Below are positions 24,298-35,195 of a DNA stretch of 64,000 bases, one piece after another. The stretch covers positions 20,679,690-20,743,689 of the forward strand of contig OX463846.1 in assembly GCA_949825065.1 (NCBI GenBank), read 5' to 3'. The notes below the pieces were generated by a model that was given only the letters and a program-made list of their open reading frames with translations, made no database searches and was not told where the DNA came from. How positions within the stretch are numbered: the first letter of the stretch is position 1; the number at the start of each line of letters is the position of its first letter. The position numbers and the translations under genes are program-made. The DNA is from Odontocerum albicorne. Lineage: Eukaryota > Arthropoda > Insecta > Trichoptera > Odontoceridae.

Positions 24298-24358
24298 AGT
24301 AAACAAGGAAAGTAAACAAGGATAGTAAACAAGGAAAGTAACATGGTAGTAACAAAGG
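24298..24358. repeat. Short tandem repeat, ~13-bp unit
   Basis: 'agtaaacaagga(a/t)' repeats three times, then decays ('agtaacatgg', 'agtaacaaagg'). It adjoins a SINE tail. Confidence 0.8.
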
Positions 24359-25162
24359 TTTTAGTCATTATTCATTTGTACAAAATTCATAAACAACAAT
24401 AAAAATTACATAACATAATTTATGGCATAAGGAAGAAATGGCGGCACACAATATTTTTTCAATAGAAACATGTTAATGACGAGGTAATTCTAACATTTGT
24501 TGGTTACTGGTTCGAGAGTCCCACTGCATGAACAGTAAAGGATGTCCACGACTGTACAGACGCCAAATATATTAAGCCAAATAAAAGGGGGACGATACAA
24601 TAAAGGTTATTATACAAAAGAGGCAATACGTGAATTTTGCATATATTTATCATATTCAACAAATTAAGTTCTACCTGATATATTAGTTGTTTGATATAAC
24701 AAAGGAAACAAATTAACATAAATTTAAGTATAAAAAACATTTATTTATATTTTTAATCGTTTCTGGCAAATTTTCGATTAAAATTTTGTGATTTTTCTGT
24801 TTTTTTTTATCCGATGTAAATATCTGACAGGTAGACTACGAGTTGCATGGCGGTCCGCAGTCAGTTGTGCTCAACTGTCAACATTACTTAGTCAATTGTC
24901 AGCCTCGGTGCTCGTATTTTATTTCGTGAAAAATATATTTTGAGAGTTATTTTTGAACAGTAAAGCTACTCGTAGCTGTATGTGCCAAACAGACAACGGA
25001 ATGAATGCACACTAAAATAAGCTACTAAAAATGGTTTGCCTTTATAATTCACACATTTAAAAATAAACGGTCTTTTTTAAATATAGCACACAATTGTGAT
25101 AAAATATTGTTTACTATCATCAATTATAATAGTAAATAGCAAATTAGTGTTAAAAATTAATT
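24359..25162. other. AT-rich sequence with one GC-richer patch
   Basis: No gene is recognised. At 24820-24920 a GC-richer patch contains 'cagtcagttgtgctcaactg', which includes an initiator-like TCAGTTG and an inverted CAGTTG/CAACTG pair. Its role is unknown. Confidence 0.35.
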
Positions 25163-25291
25163 ACTTTCCCATTCTAGTTTTTTAAATATGTATTCACGTG
25201 TAGCTGTGAATAATTTTGGGGAAATAGTGTCTCCTTGACGAACTCCCGAATCAACAAATACATCTCCACAAATCCTCGGAAACCTTCCGAA
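25163..25291 (-). pseudogene. Reverse transcriptase fragment (non-LTR, motif B region)
   Basis: The minus strand from 25291 reads without a stop: PRICGDVFVDSGVRQGDTIS and on through PKLFTATREYIFKKLEW. 'GVRQGDTISPKLFTA' is the hallmark block just before the catalytic ADD motif in RTE/craniofacial-type insect retrotransposons. The frame is intact over about 40 codons, making this one of the better preserved fragments. Its upstream end coincides with the left arm of a perfect palindrome: bases 25250-25291 are copied in inverted form at 25299-25340. Confidence 0.9.
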
Positions 25292-25340
25292 CTACCGATT
25301 CGGAAGGTTTCCGAGGATTTGTGGAGATGTATTTGTTGAT
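25250..25340. repeat. Perfect palindrome, 42-bp arms, 7-nt loop
   Basis: Left arm 25250-25291, loop 'ctaccga' 25292-25298, right arm 25299-25340. By eye all 42 positions pair. The left arm is reverse-transcriptase coding sequence, so the right arm is an inverted duplicate of it. Perfect identity amid decayed debris suggests a recent origin, for example by template switching. Confidence 0.95.
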
Positions 25341-26323
25341 AATTATATAATATTTAAATCTGGAATACATGGCATATTTTTTTCTTTACATTTTTTGATG
25401 AAAATAGAATCGGATCAATTTTGATTTTTATTTCAGCTCTTCTTCGAACTTCTGAGATATTTTAAAATTTATTTTACACATGTCAAGAAATATACATAAT
25501 TTGCGAAAAAACAACATGTTATTTAATTTGGACACACAACTTTAATAAATCTGGGTTTGTTGCCTTTCATTTGTCAGATAGTAGCATACAGTTTTTTTAT
25601 AGGTCATCCAACCATACCTTATATTAAACTTATACTATATGTAACCGAGTGGCGGGTTGCCTATCCATGGGTCAGGATGAAATTTGCATTCTAATTTTCA
25701 AGATCTTTATTTTGGGTGGTTAATTTTTGTTTTTACAGAGGCTATGTCTTCACTGGACGGTATTATTGTTAAAACAAAAATAACTTATCTGGTGCGATGG
25801 GCAAGGATTTTTGAAGTTGTCGTGGAAAGGTTGTTTTTCCGCTGAGAGGTTATCGATGGGTCAGAATGAAATTTGTCAATAAGGATTATATTTCTAAGCC
25901 GTAAATTGTTTAAAAAAATAAAAATGAAGCAAACAAATAAACATTTAGCCTTGGGATAGTTTACTCATGGCTAAATACTGATGTAGGTGGATATATGTAC
26001 GAGTACATCAACTTTATCCAAAGGCTTATTAAACTTAATACTAATTTATCGTAATTATTATTTTATAAATGATAATTTACGAGTATGTTATGGAAATATA
26101 ATCTTTATTGCTAGGTTCGTATTTTCCTCAAATTATAGAGAGAAAAATTCAAAACCCTTACCTATCACACCAAATAACTTCTTCCTGCTTTAACAATTAC
26201 ATTATCCAGTGAGGAGACAAAGACAATGCCTCTTTAAAAACAAAACTCAACCCCACTAAATACCTTCAAATGTCCGATGAAAACGCTAATCAACCCCATG
26301 GATGAGCATCCCACCTTTATCTA
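25341..26323. other. AT-rich sequence
   Basis: No gene is recognised. Near 25650-25870 two stretches repeat the theme 'tatc(c/g)atgggtcagga/aatgaaatttg' (25662 and 25851), an interspersed pair about 190 bp apart. Confidence 0.4.
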
Positions 26324-26950
26324 TCTATATCTATATAAATAAAAATGTAAATGTTCGTCTATAGAAAATGTCTAATCTCCGAAAGTTCTCTACCGATCGC
26401 TTTGAAATTTTGACAAAAGTTAAGATTCGTATACAAAAATGTTTATATATTTTTACTTATATATCGGTGTATATAAAAAAGTTTAGAAATCAGAAAAAAC
26501 AACGTTTGCGCCTCGTGCAGCGACAAGCTCACACTAAACTTGACAGTTATGTCACATTGCATTTTCGACGTTTCGGAATTAATATTAAATAATTAAATCT
26601 ATATAAATAAAATATCTAATAATTTAATGTTTAATAATAAATTTAATAAATAATACATTTTAAATATTCAAATACGTTTATTGAAAAGTCGCGACATGAG
26701 CGCCAATTAGCTGACGTAAAAATATACAAAGTTTATGTCGGCCATTTTATATTTCGAGAGCGTCCTTTGTGTCGCTGTTGAAAAAGCTGTATATATTTGT
26801 ATTAAATTTTAATAAAAAATAGTTGTGTTGTGATAAAATTAACTTCAGTGATTGTGGTAAGTTGTTGAGATTATATTTAGGTTAAAAAATAATTTTAGTT
26901 GGATGTATTTCTGCATTATTTGGTGGTGACGTTGGAAGAGTTACCCTTCC

Positions 26951-27166
26951 ATGACATTAGATATGACAATAGAGCAGTCTTACGCTGAATACGAATATCT
27001 TCCAACTGATCAAGAATCGGTAATTGATGAATTGGATCCGAATGACAACCAAGAAATGGAAGTTGATGAAGATGGTGAGCAATTAGAGGATTTAATAGAA
27101 AATATTGAAGACGATTCTGATTCGTCAGATCCCTTATGCCTGTCAATAGATTTAGTAAGCTCCTAA
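26951..27166 (+). CDS. Acidic 71-aa ORF inside the Helitron-like region
   Basis: The ORF reads MTLDMTIEQSYAEYEYLPTD and continues into an Asp/Glu-dominated stretch (e.g. NDNQEMEVDEDGEQLEDLIE), ending LSIDLVSS. It has no basic residues after the start and is strongly acidic throughout, unlike the lysine-rich noise around it. No family was recognised. It follows GC-richer, promoter-like sequence (26690-26770). It may be a captured host exon, an accessory Helitron ORF or chance. No good splice donor was seen at its end. Confidence 0.3.
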   Translation: MTLDMTIEQSYAEYEYLPTDQESVIDELDPNDNQEMEVDEDGEQLEDLIENIEDDSDSSDPLCLSIDLVSS

Positions 27167-27482
27167 ATCACGTACATCTGAATGACAATTCGATTTAACC
27201 TGAAAGAAATTCACGAGACTTGGAGAAGTTATATAAAGTGTGACTATTCCTAAATGAATTATCAAATAAAAATTCTAAAATGTTTAAAACCAGATCAGTT
27301 TTTGGCTAACAATGAATCAATGATTAGATTCAAAGGCTTAAAGAGGTCAGTAGAAATATCAAAAGTATCTTTTTTATATAGAATTTAATTTTATCTCTAT
27401 GTTTATATTTCAAAATCTATCAAATCGTATGTAGAAATGGAGATTTTTTTTTATTAGTTCCAATAATCTATTTGTCTTCCAT

Positions 27483-27542
27483 TAACATTTAATTAGTTAC
27501 AATTATCTCTCTTAACATTTAATTAGTTACAATTATCTCTCT
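27483..27542. repeat. 30-bp tandem duplication
   Basis: 'taacatttaattagttacaa' followed by 'ttatctctct' occurs at 27483 and exactly again at 27513; a degenerate third copy follows at about 27550. Confidence 0.9.
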
Positions 27543-27654
27543 GTCTTCCCTTAAAATTTAATTAGTTACTTTTATGTTTCGCAATTTTATACGAGTACGT
27601 TGCCTGAAATACTCTACTTTGTGGTGACACGTAAAGACGTTGAAATTAACTACA

Positions 27655-27928
27655 AATATGCGTGTCCAGCTGCAAAACGATCGATCAGCTGAGATATTCT
27701 CACATCAATTGCTGGAAATTGGGAACGGAAAGGTGCCGGTTGATGTGACCTCAGGATGAATTTCATTGTCTCATAACTTTTGCAATTTAGTGATGTCAAA
27801 AGAAGAATTGGTTGAAAAAGTATTTCCCAATATTCAAATCAATTATAAGAATCACGATTGGCCGAGTGAACGAGCTATTTCTATCCAAGAACAAAGACGT
27901 CTACGAACTTAACAATATTATTCAGTTC
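27655..27928 (+). pseudogene. Helitron helicase (PIF1-like) fragment
   Basis: The plus strand reads NMRVQLQNDRSAEIF, then QLLEIGNGKVPVDVTSG, then a TGA at 27757-27759 (probably from CGA arginine), then ISLSHNFCNLV, KEELVEKVFPNI and NHDWPSERAI. The frame then shifts at about 27880 and continues SKNKDVYELNNIIQ to 27928. These are diagnostic words of the PIF1-like helicase domain of insect Helitrons. Only about 90 residues remain, with one stop and one frameshift. The fragment sits between two copies of 'tgtttcgcaattttata' (27572 and 27938). Confidence 0.93.
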
Positions 27929-28134
27929 CTTTTTTAATGTTTCGCAATTTTATATGTTTTTGTTATAACTTTCTTTCTTCTTTTTCAGTGCAATCGATCT
28001 TTCATTTGAATTCAAATCATATCGTGAATTGACCTCTTGGAGTGATGCAATTATTTGCGAGCACGGCGATGAACGCGACAGACTGAGAGTGGCTGAAAGA
28101 CATTAAAAATATTGTATACCCACAAGCATTGTGA

Positions 28135-28529
28135 AATTAAACGTATAAATTAAATGAGGATTTTTATTTGAGCTGGAAAGTTTTATTTATCCTCATCGTT
28201 TGCATCAGAACTCAAATCAGGGACGGCTTATTAAAAAAAACGATTTTTTCTTACGTTATGCAATAGGTTTTGCATATGCACGTCTCTTTCGTTTGATTTT
28301 TACTTCACGATCACAGTATATTTGATTTCATTTTTGAGTTAACGTCATTAGTAATATTATATAATGGAAACGAAAGACATTTTACTTTAAACGCACGACT
28401 ATATAAAATCAAAATAATATTTATTTGAAAGTTAGTTTAAAATCCGGATTTCAATAATGAAATTACCAAAATCTAGGCCAGTAATTAGGTGTCTAACATT
28501 TGAGCAGATATCTTGATATATAATATATG
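28135..28529. other. AT-rich sequence
   Basis: Nothing recognised beyond the Helitron C-terminal fragment. Confidence 0.4.
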
Positions 28530-28535
28530 TTGTAT

Positions 28536-28622
28536 AATTCATCGGTGGCCGTGGTCTTACACTTAGTATTCATGCTAAGCAAGCGGACCGACCAGGTTCG
28601 ATTCCTGGCGGATTCACTTACG
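28536..28622 (+). tRNA. tRNA-like sequence (pseudo-tRNA or SINE head)
   Basis: The sequence contains an A-box-like 'ggtggccgtggtctta', a five-pair anticodon-like stem 'cttag...ctaag' around an eight-base loop, an extended variable region, and a perfect T arm, 'ccaggttcgattcctgg', with a canonical B box. The overall plan suggests a class II (Ser/Leu-type) ancestor. The acceptor stem does not close well and the anticodon loop is one base too long, so a functional tRNA is unlikely. It differs from SINE family 1 in the anticodon and variable regions. It is most likely the head of another SINE or a tRNA pseudogene. Confidence 0.4.
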
Positions 28623-28784
28623 GGCAGATTTTTACTCATATGCCATTTTACATATAAATCTAGGTGTTTTACTAGCTTATATACTAAATAATCAGATTTT
28701 GTTCTTGTAAACGATGTTCGTGTCCCTTTTCTCCCCTTTTTTACGTTTAAAATATCATTCGGAATGTTGAAATAGCTCAATGAT

Positions 28785-28863
28785 GACCGACGTTTCGAGG
28801 AACTGCAGTCTTCAACCTTGAAGATGTAGAGTGCATCGCTTTCAAAATGTCGGCCGTCATTGA
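28785..28863. repeat. Imperfect foldback with 'GACGTTTCGA' ends
   Basis: 'ccgacgtttcgagg...cttcaa' is mirrored by 'ttgaagatg...ttcaaaatgtcgg' in inverted orientation, with several mismatches and a very short loop. It shares the CGTTTCGA/GAAGATG theme with the foldbacks at 16141, 36751 and 41196. Confidence 0.6.
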
Positions 28864-29770
28864 AGCCAAGTCAACGCTGCAACAACTCGGAAAAACATTT
28901 AAACTAGCAGATTTATTTTGCTGTTCTTATATTGAAACACATTGAAAATAACATACATTGAAAACATACATTGAAAATAATCGAAGTTCTTCGATTAATT
29001 TCAATGTATCTAAAGCTATGGAGAATCTTGATTGCATCAATGCAACGCTGCCACCACAGTTTCTTCATCTCGTGTGATCTTTTGCCTCTCTGAAGCATTG
29101 ACAAATCAGTCATCGTGTAAGCTACTGACCAAATGTCCGAATGCCTTCCACAATTCTCTGAACGACGGACACTGACCGACTGAGGATTTAAAAAAATCCC
29201 AAAGAAATCAGTCGAAATCGGTCTGTTTTTAATATCATATACTCTGCACCTTCCCACCGCATTTTTTCAATTGACCAACTGTTTCCAAAACATTACATCA
29301 TGGAATCCTTTACCCTTTGCTAAAAAAAATTAACTCTGAAATACTATAAAATAAATAATGGAAAAACAAATTATTTTTTATTCAAACTGGTTATTTAGAT
29401 AAATGATTAAGCTTCTTATTTTCTCTCAATATTCATTCAAAATTTGGTTTAACTGCGAGTAGCTGAATTTAAATATCAGGAGTGGCATCCAGCTTACTTC
29501 TGTATTGTATTTTCATCGCAGTGTACAGCGGATATTCGCAATCATGCAAACACGTGTACTAAACGGCAACCAACAACGAATTGCTTTTTAAAATAAAATT
29601 TTATATACTCGTACATATTTTAAACTATTAATTAGAGCTCAAAAACTGATATTTTTGCAGAACCAAAATTTTTATTGATAGAACCCTAGGGTTCCACGAA
29701 ACACAAGTTCAGAATTTCCAGCATTACACAGTTCATAAGCTATAAAAAGTGGTTATATCCCAACGAATAC
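28864..29770. other. Mixed AT-rich sequence
   Basis: No recognised gene. The minus frame 29257-28913 (114 codons, beginning MGRCRVYDIKNRPI) is open and includes a slightly GC-richer tract, but it matches nothing recognised. A short local repeat of 'acattgaaaataa' is seen at 28935-28980. Confidence 0.35.
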
Positions 29771-30279
29771 AAATTAAACTTCTGCAAAACATTCAAGCAA
29801 CGTGACGTAAATTTTTTGCATTTTTTATTTAATTCAAGCCCTGTTTCCTCGCACTCATTGCAACTCACAATGTTCAGTGTGAATTTCGTCGTCAAGTGTA
29901 CAGCTAATAGTTTTCCATTTTTGTCAACGTTATCTTTTTTTGGCCGTGGAAGGCTGGTGAAAAGGAGAGGTTTTTGTTTTACATACGTGCTTTTTTTTAT
30001 TTAAAGCCGTGCACTGAATATTTCAAATTAAACTTCTGCAAAACATTCAAGCAACGTGACGTAAATTTTTTGCAATTTTTATATAATTCAAGCCCTGTTT
30101 CCTCGCACTCATTGCTACTCACAATGTTTAGTGTGAATTTCGTCGTCAAGTGTACAGCTAATAGTTTTCCATTATTGTCAACGTTATCTTTTTTTGGCCG
30201 TGGAAGGCTGGTGAAAAGGAGAGGTTTTTGTTTTACATACGTGCTTTTTTTTATTTAAAGCCGTGCACTGAATATTTCA
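29771..30279. repeat. Tandem duplication, 254-bp unit x 2
   Basis: Copy 1 starts at 29771 and copy 2 at 30025, both with 'aaattaaacttctgcaaaac'. The second ends at 'aatatttca' near 30279. Differences are a few substitutions and one or two small indels. Both carry 'gtgaatttcgtcgtcaagtg' and 'tttggccgtggaaggctggt'. The parallel plus-strand frames (29816-30004 and 30070-30258) simply reflect the duplication; no protein family is recognised. Confidence 0.95.
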
Positions 30280-32407
30280 GCCCATTTACACCTAGTCCGC
30301 CGATGATGATGCGCTTCTCTTCTTGAAGTCACTACTAGTGAACTTGTCTCATCTGATCAGTGGAAGAAAGCCGGTCCTTTATTTACTCAGTTCTGATATT
30401 AATGAATGATTTATTTATGCTACTACACAAATAACTCGTAGCTACCATCTCAAATACGTCATATTGAAAACTCCAATATTTAGTCTTTTTTTAAAAGTAA
30501 TTCAAACCCTCAGATATAAATATGTATTCTTCTACTTGCATACTAAGAAATAACTCACAAATCTATAAATGTTTTTAAAATCGTTGAACAAATAAATTTA
30601 ATTAAAAAACGATTAAACAAACAAATCAATTCGGTATTTCATTTTCATTTGCAAATAAGGGATTAAAAGAATTTATGTTTCGTTTGTGTAAATAAATAAA
30701 TAAAATTTATTTTCGTTTACTTTTTATAATTGAAGGCACACACTGAAATTCGTAAAGGCATATTTGGTAAATCAATTGCGGTGGCAAAGTAATTAACCGA
30801 TTTTATTGAAAGCAAACTCTCGTTAAATGTTTTATTATACTTCAGTATTATGTTTTTATTCTTTTTTGGCCGCATTTGATATTAATTTGGAAAAATAACC
30901 TTTGTTGATTTTAATAACAAACCGTACAAATAATACAAATGTTCATAACAATTATTTGGAAATTCATTTTCAAAATACGTATGTTAAACATTCATAAGTA
31001 ATTTATATCTGACATTTGCGGTTATTGATATTTTAATATGTCGAAAAATACAGGCAAAATAGTAAACCAAATGATTTATTTCTTGAGACATTTTATTGTT
31101 GAATATACAAATGGTGAGTTTATAGCCATGCAAAAATCTCTTAGAAACTATATAAGAGGTAAGGTGATTGCCATCAATTATTCAATGAAAGGTTACAACG
31201 TCTTTACAAAAACGATTGAGGGGCGGCAAAACAGTTTTTAAGATGTTATATACTCGTAAAAGTTACTTCTAATACTAATTTTATTGATCTGATTTTTTAC
31301 GATTTAAAAATGAATTTTGAATATATTTTTTAAACAATTAACCTGTATTTGAAAAACACTTTTAGGATTTATGTGTTTCTGCCAGTTGGTTTGTTTACTC
31401 ATCTTCTTGGCCAGTTTTCATGTCTAAGGACGATGATTTTGGCTGGTCATACCTTTTCCGTGGAAGAACTTCCTCCAACACTAGCGATCCTGAGTTATTC
31501 AGTAGGCGTTCCGTTAAACCATGAAAGCAATAACGACTTGTAAGACTACTCAACCTTGCTCTTGCTTGTTTCGACTTGAGACCCTCAATACTACCAATTA
31601 CCACCGAATTCAGAGTTTTCTCATAGATTGGTCCATAAATCATCAGATACATCTCGTGATTTCGAAGGACAGTTATTTACATTATCTACAACTAATTCAT
31701 ATTTTTTAATGAAATGTGCTAAAACTCACCAGTTAGTAAAGGTTTTATAATACAAACATTAAAAACTTAATTCATTCATTCATTTGTATTTCGAGTTGAA
31801 CACATAACCATAAGCGAGTTTTACTTTTTTTACGTGTTGAACAACGAAAAAAATTATTTGAGAAATAATTGAATTAAAGCTCTTTGAATAACAATGACTC
31901 GGCTAACTGACATATTATGAAAGAAAAGTCCATATAATTAAAATAAAAAACCTAAGGGTGAGTCTCAAACTGGTCACGATACGGTTGACGATATGGTTTC
32001 ATCTTCCACATATTACTATATGCTAGAACACATTTTATTTCTCTCTAAAACGAAACACATATTTTCTCAAATGGGATCCCAAAATTGAATTTCAGAAATA
32101 AATCGACAATAGTTGCAAATAAAGGAACACGCACAAAACACGCAGGCAGTTCTATTCAAATGCTAATGGCCTTAAGGCATGCACTCTATTTTATTTTCTA
32201 GAAAAGCACTGTCTATGATAAAAGAGGAAATGATGCCGTATCAAGGGAATCTTCAGATTTATGTGAACTTCTTCAGTTTTTATAGCTAACTCTATTGTCG
32301 GTACTTCAAAAAAGATTTTTTCTGAAACGTGTCTTTTTTATTTACTAATTTTAAATCAAATAAACGACAATAACTGGATAAAGGTTAATCTTGTATGGTT
32401 TAACACT
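30280..32407. other. AT-rich region
   Basis: No gene is recognised. The plus frame 31038-31241 and the minus frame 31652-31395 are open but unrecognised. The latter (MYLMIYGPIYEKTLNSVVIG) lies in a patch of more balanced composition at 31380-31640 and could be an exon or transposon relic; evidence is insufficient. Confidence 0.4.
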
Positions 32408-32603
32408 TTCGTTGTATACAGTACAACGTAGTGGGTTTCTTGCCATGTGGCAATACTTTCCACTAACAAGAAAGATGTTAATGAGGCCTTTAATGAAAAC
32501 TAGATTAAACTATCCTTATTGAAAAATTTTAGTCTCAACGGAAATCAAATCCGCAACCTTCGGGATAGAAAGCAGGCGTCTTAACAACTAGGCCACGGAG
32601 GTC
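32408..32603 (-). mobile_element. tRNA-derived SINE (family 1), full length
   Basis: The plus strand runs from the tail ('cgttgtatacagtacaac', 'tgccatgtggcaatac') through the linker ('aaatttt...gtctcaacggaaatc') to the reverse-complemented head ('caaatccgcaacc', 'gcgtcttaacaactaggcca', 'cggaggtc'). About 196 bp, with both ends visible; one of the clearest copies. Confidence 0.88.
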
Positions 32604-33363
32604 TTTATCAAAATTTTCTTCTCAGGGTTGATAAGTTTGATATCCGATTGTGTTGAAACGAAAACGTGTCAAGGCACCTTCACCCATTCAGACGATATTT
32701 TTTCCTCAGTGATATGTCTACTAAATTTTAAAGTACAAAACAGTTAATGTACACAATACAATAAAATATTATTTTTAAAATCAAATTGTTTTTCTTTTTT
32801 TTATATTCCAAATTCAAATTATTTCAAATTTATTATTCGTACCATCAACCTAATAATCCGGACATAAAAAAATGTATTTAAATCTCGGATATTAGGTCGA
32901 GGTGTGATTTTTTTAAATTGGAAAATACTAGTATATGATATCATTTTTACATGAAACTCAAAACCCTTTGACAATGATCTGAAGGATTTATTTCATCGTA
33001 AAAATATACAATCCAGCTCTTTCTACGGCCGTTACATATCAACATGTTTATCTTAAATATCTTCATATTTTACTACACAGTGCATTCGTAAATTTTTATT
33101 CATATTTTGGCACTCAAAAATCACACTTATCAGATATGGATATGAATATACTAGAAATCTCTAAATTTTAATAAAATTGAAAATATGCTAAGTTACTTTT
33201 AAATTATAGTATATTTATTTTTTTCACGAATGAATCATTTTCACATAAAAAAATAATACTCGCTAAACGAAAAAATTCTTGTCCAAAAGTAAAGAGGTAA
33301 ATGTATTGTAAATATCGAGAAGTTTTCTTATTAAAATAAATAGTTAGCTGCTACACTTGTGAG
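32604..33363. other. AT-rich sequence
   Basis: Nothing recognised. Confidence 0.45.
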
Positions 33364-33757
33364 GTGTCAACACTGAACCAGAAAACATCACGTAGCATCG
33401 AGGCTTTGGGGATGTGGATCTTCAGACGTACCTTTAAAATTCCCTTAATGAATCGTATTACAAATGTAGAATGGCTCTTTCGTATATATAAAGACTGCTT
33501 AGAAATTTGAAGGTTCACAAGTCATAATATCTCGGTTACATAATGAGAGGCACAAAATACAATATAACGCAACTGTTATAATTCAGTGAAAAATAAATGA
33601 CTAAGGAGCAGAGGAAGACACCGCATTTATTTGCTTAAAACGTTTGGAAGTTGTTTGAGTGCAGTTCTGCTGAGTTGTTCCAGGTTGCATTCAACAAGAT
33701 AAGGATTGCTTTGATAGATTGCTCTAATGGTGGTCAGCCTGCATTAGAAGGCAGCGT
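33364..33757 (+). pseudogene. RTE-like reverse transcriptase C-terminal region
   Basis: A stop-free stretch from 33364 contains SRSIEALGMWIFRRTFKIPL then MNRITNVEWLFRI. This is the 'IEAFEMWxxRRxLKIPWxxxVTNxEVL' block that follows the fingers/palm domains in insect RTE-type elements. After a break come YLGYIMRGTKYNI, then NVWKLFECSSAELFQVAFNK and IRIAL, matching the end of that family ('WFGCSSxELFRxAxxKxRIA'). It spans roughly 130 residues with few disruptions. Same subfamily as 19080-19420. Confidence 0.88.
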
Positions 33758-35049
33758 TTTGAAAAGAAAATTCGAAAAACCAAAAATGTAATAGGGAGGG
33801 AAACTTTGAAAATGAAACAGTTTTTAACGGTTTTATTAGTTATTTAGTGATATTGTTTCCTGGTGCTATGGTCATATCTAATATTGTAAAAACTGGACGA
33901 AGTTATCATCAATAATATATGAAATTTGGTGAATCTGTTTTGTGTTCAAAATTCACCTCAAATAGATTTATCGACTAGAAATATCGACTAAATGATAACA
34001 TTTTAAGTACGATGTAAAAATACATTAAGGCTAATAACCCTCGATAGTGAGTATTTTGAATACGATATCGAAAAATGTAAACATGGGATTGGCCTTAGTT
34101 TGTCTATTTTTTTCACTCAACCCACAAATAAGCAGGTACAACTTGATAGCACAAAACATTATGAGTCATAACATTCATTTTGATCTACTTCGAAGCTGAA
34201 TGCTGTATTTGGATAAGAAGTGCTGAGGAAGGCATTGCAAGGTGATTTTCGTGAGCCAGGACATACAAAATCTTAACTATCATGACAGCGATCACGATAC
34301 TTTGATAATGTCATATAAAGGACAGAACTCAGTAACTGTGAACATTTTTGAACTCACGAAGATAGGAGAGATGGGTTGTCCAGGACCCAATTCTGAAACT
34401 GCCAGAATTTCCTCTCCCAAGAAATAAGCAAGTGCAGTTTGAATTTACATCGCTATGGTTTGGAATATTGCGCATATCTGATGCAAATATGGATACTGCC
34501 CATCTCTCCTCTTTATATGTATGGTGAGATGCAAATAACTTATCATATTTTGAACGATTGCCCAACGTAAATATACTCTTTGGAGAACTGAGGGAGCTTC
34601 ATCTTTTTTCATTTGATGTAGAAGAGTTGTCAATGAGCCTTTCTGCAAATTTATAGCAGATGTAAAAAAAAGTACTATGTAAAGTTTTGTGGATTTAAAA
34701 CAAATATATTTGACAGATTATTTTAATATCGCATATTGAAAAATCTAAAAAGGTTACTTTGTAGTTCGTCCTCCCTTGCTAAGTTTTCTGCATTTTTTCT
34801 TACATTACACGTTTTTATAAACGCGTGCTGATGCGGGGAAGTACAAAACCTTGTGGACGCAGTCACCATTTTCCATACAGTTAAATAATCGTGTGATTTT
34901 TTTTGTAATATTACAAATCTGTCAATAACAGTGGGAGCAAATTCCGAGTTAAAGCGCCCTTAAGAAAATTTTGTTCTCGAAACGGAATTATTTTAAATGT
35001 TCTGTAATTATTGTTAGTGACAGGTGGGTTTTTAAGGAGTTTTTTTAAA
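33758..35049. other. AT-rich to moderate sequence, nothing assigned
   Basis: No gene is recognised. 34242-34600 is of more balanced composition and open on both strands for 60-78 codons, with an imperfect inverted pairing of 'gagagatggg' (34366) and 'cccatctctcc' (34499). No family match is evident. Confidence 0.4.
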
Positions 35050-35195
35050 GTAAAGTTCACATTGGAGTAGACAGATCGATATAGATCTCCACTTCATTCA
35101 ATTAAACCACATATCGTTAACATCTTCCATGTCCATACATTTTGCTTCGCAAATGTTCTCATTGTAAAGACTTTTCACTCTTCTCTCTTTCAGAA
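35050..35195 (-). pseudogene. Non-LTR retrotransposon C-terminal fragment
   Basis: The minus strand reads CEAKCMDMEDVNDMWFN around 35145-35095, the shared C-terminal signature. The flanking 'agtagacagatcgatataga' (35068) matches the region just after the stop in the other copies. Short and decayed. Confidence 0.6.

Larger units (their letters stand above)
26324..28134 (+). mobile_element. Decayed Helitron-like transposon
   Basis: The left end, 'tctatatctatataaataaa' preceded by A, fits the Helitron 5' TC terminus. It is followed by the frequently seen Helitron subterminal theme (a 'gttcgtct' stretch and 'ctaccgatcgctttgaaatt'). A helicase fragment lies at 27655-27928, and KNIVYPQAL, resembling the C-terminus of Helitron helicases, lies at 28105-28134. 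The interval contains a non-helicase ORF at 26951-27166. The Rep (HUH) domain and most of the helicase are missing. The right terminus (hairpin plus CTRRT) was not identified, so the right boundary is the last coding match. The pieces could also belong to separate insertions. Confidence 0.55.

Noticed and set aside
28536..28622. Functional tRNA gene
   Set aside because: The acceptor stem does not pair well and the anticodon loop has eight bases; called only as tRNA-like.
31395..31652. 85-codon minus-strand frame (MYLMIYGPIYEKTLN)
   Set aside because: 'IYGPIYE' recalls an RTE motif, but the neighbouring blocks are absent and the rest is unrecognised.
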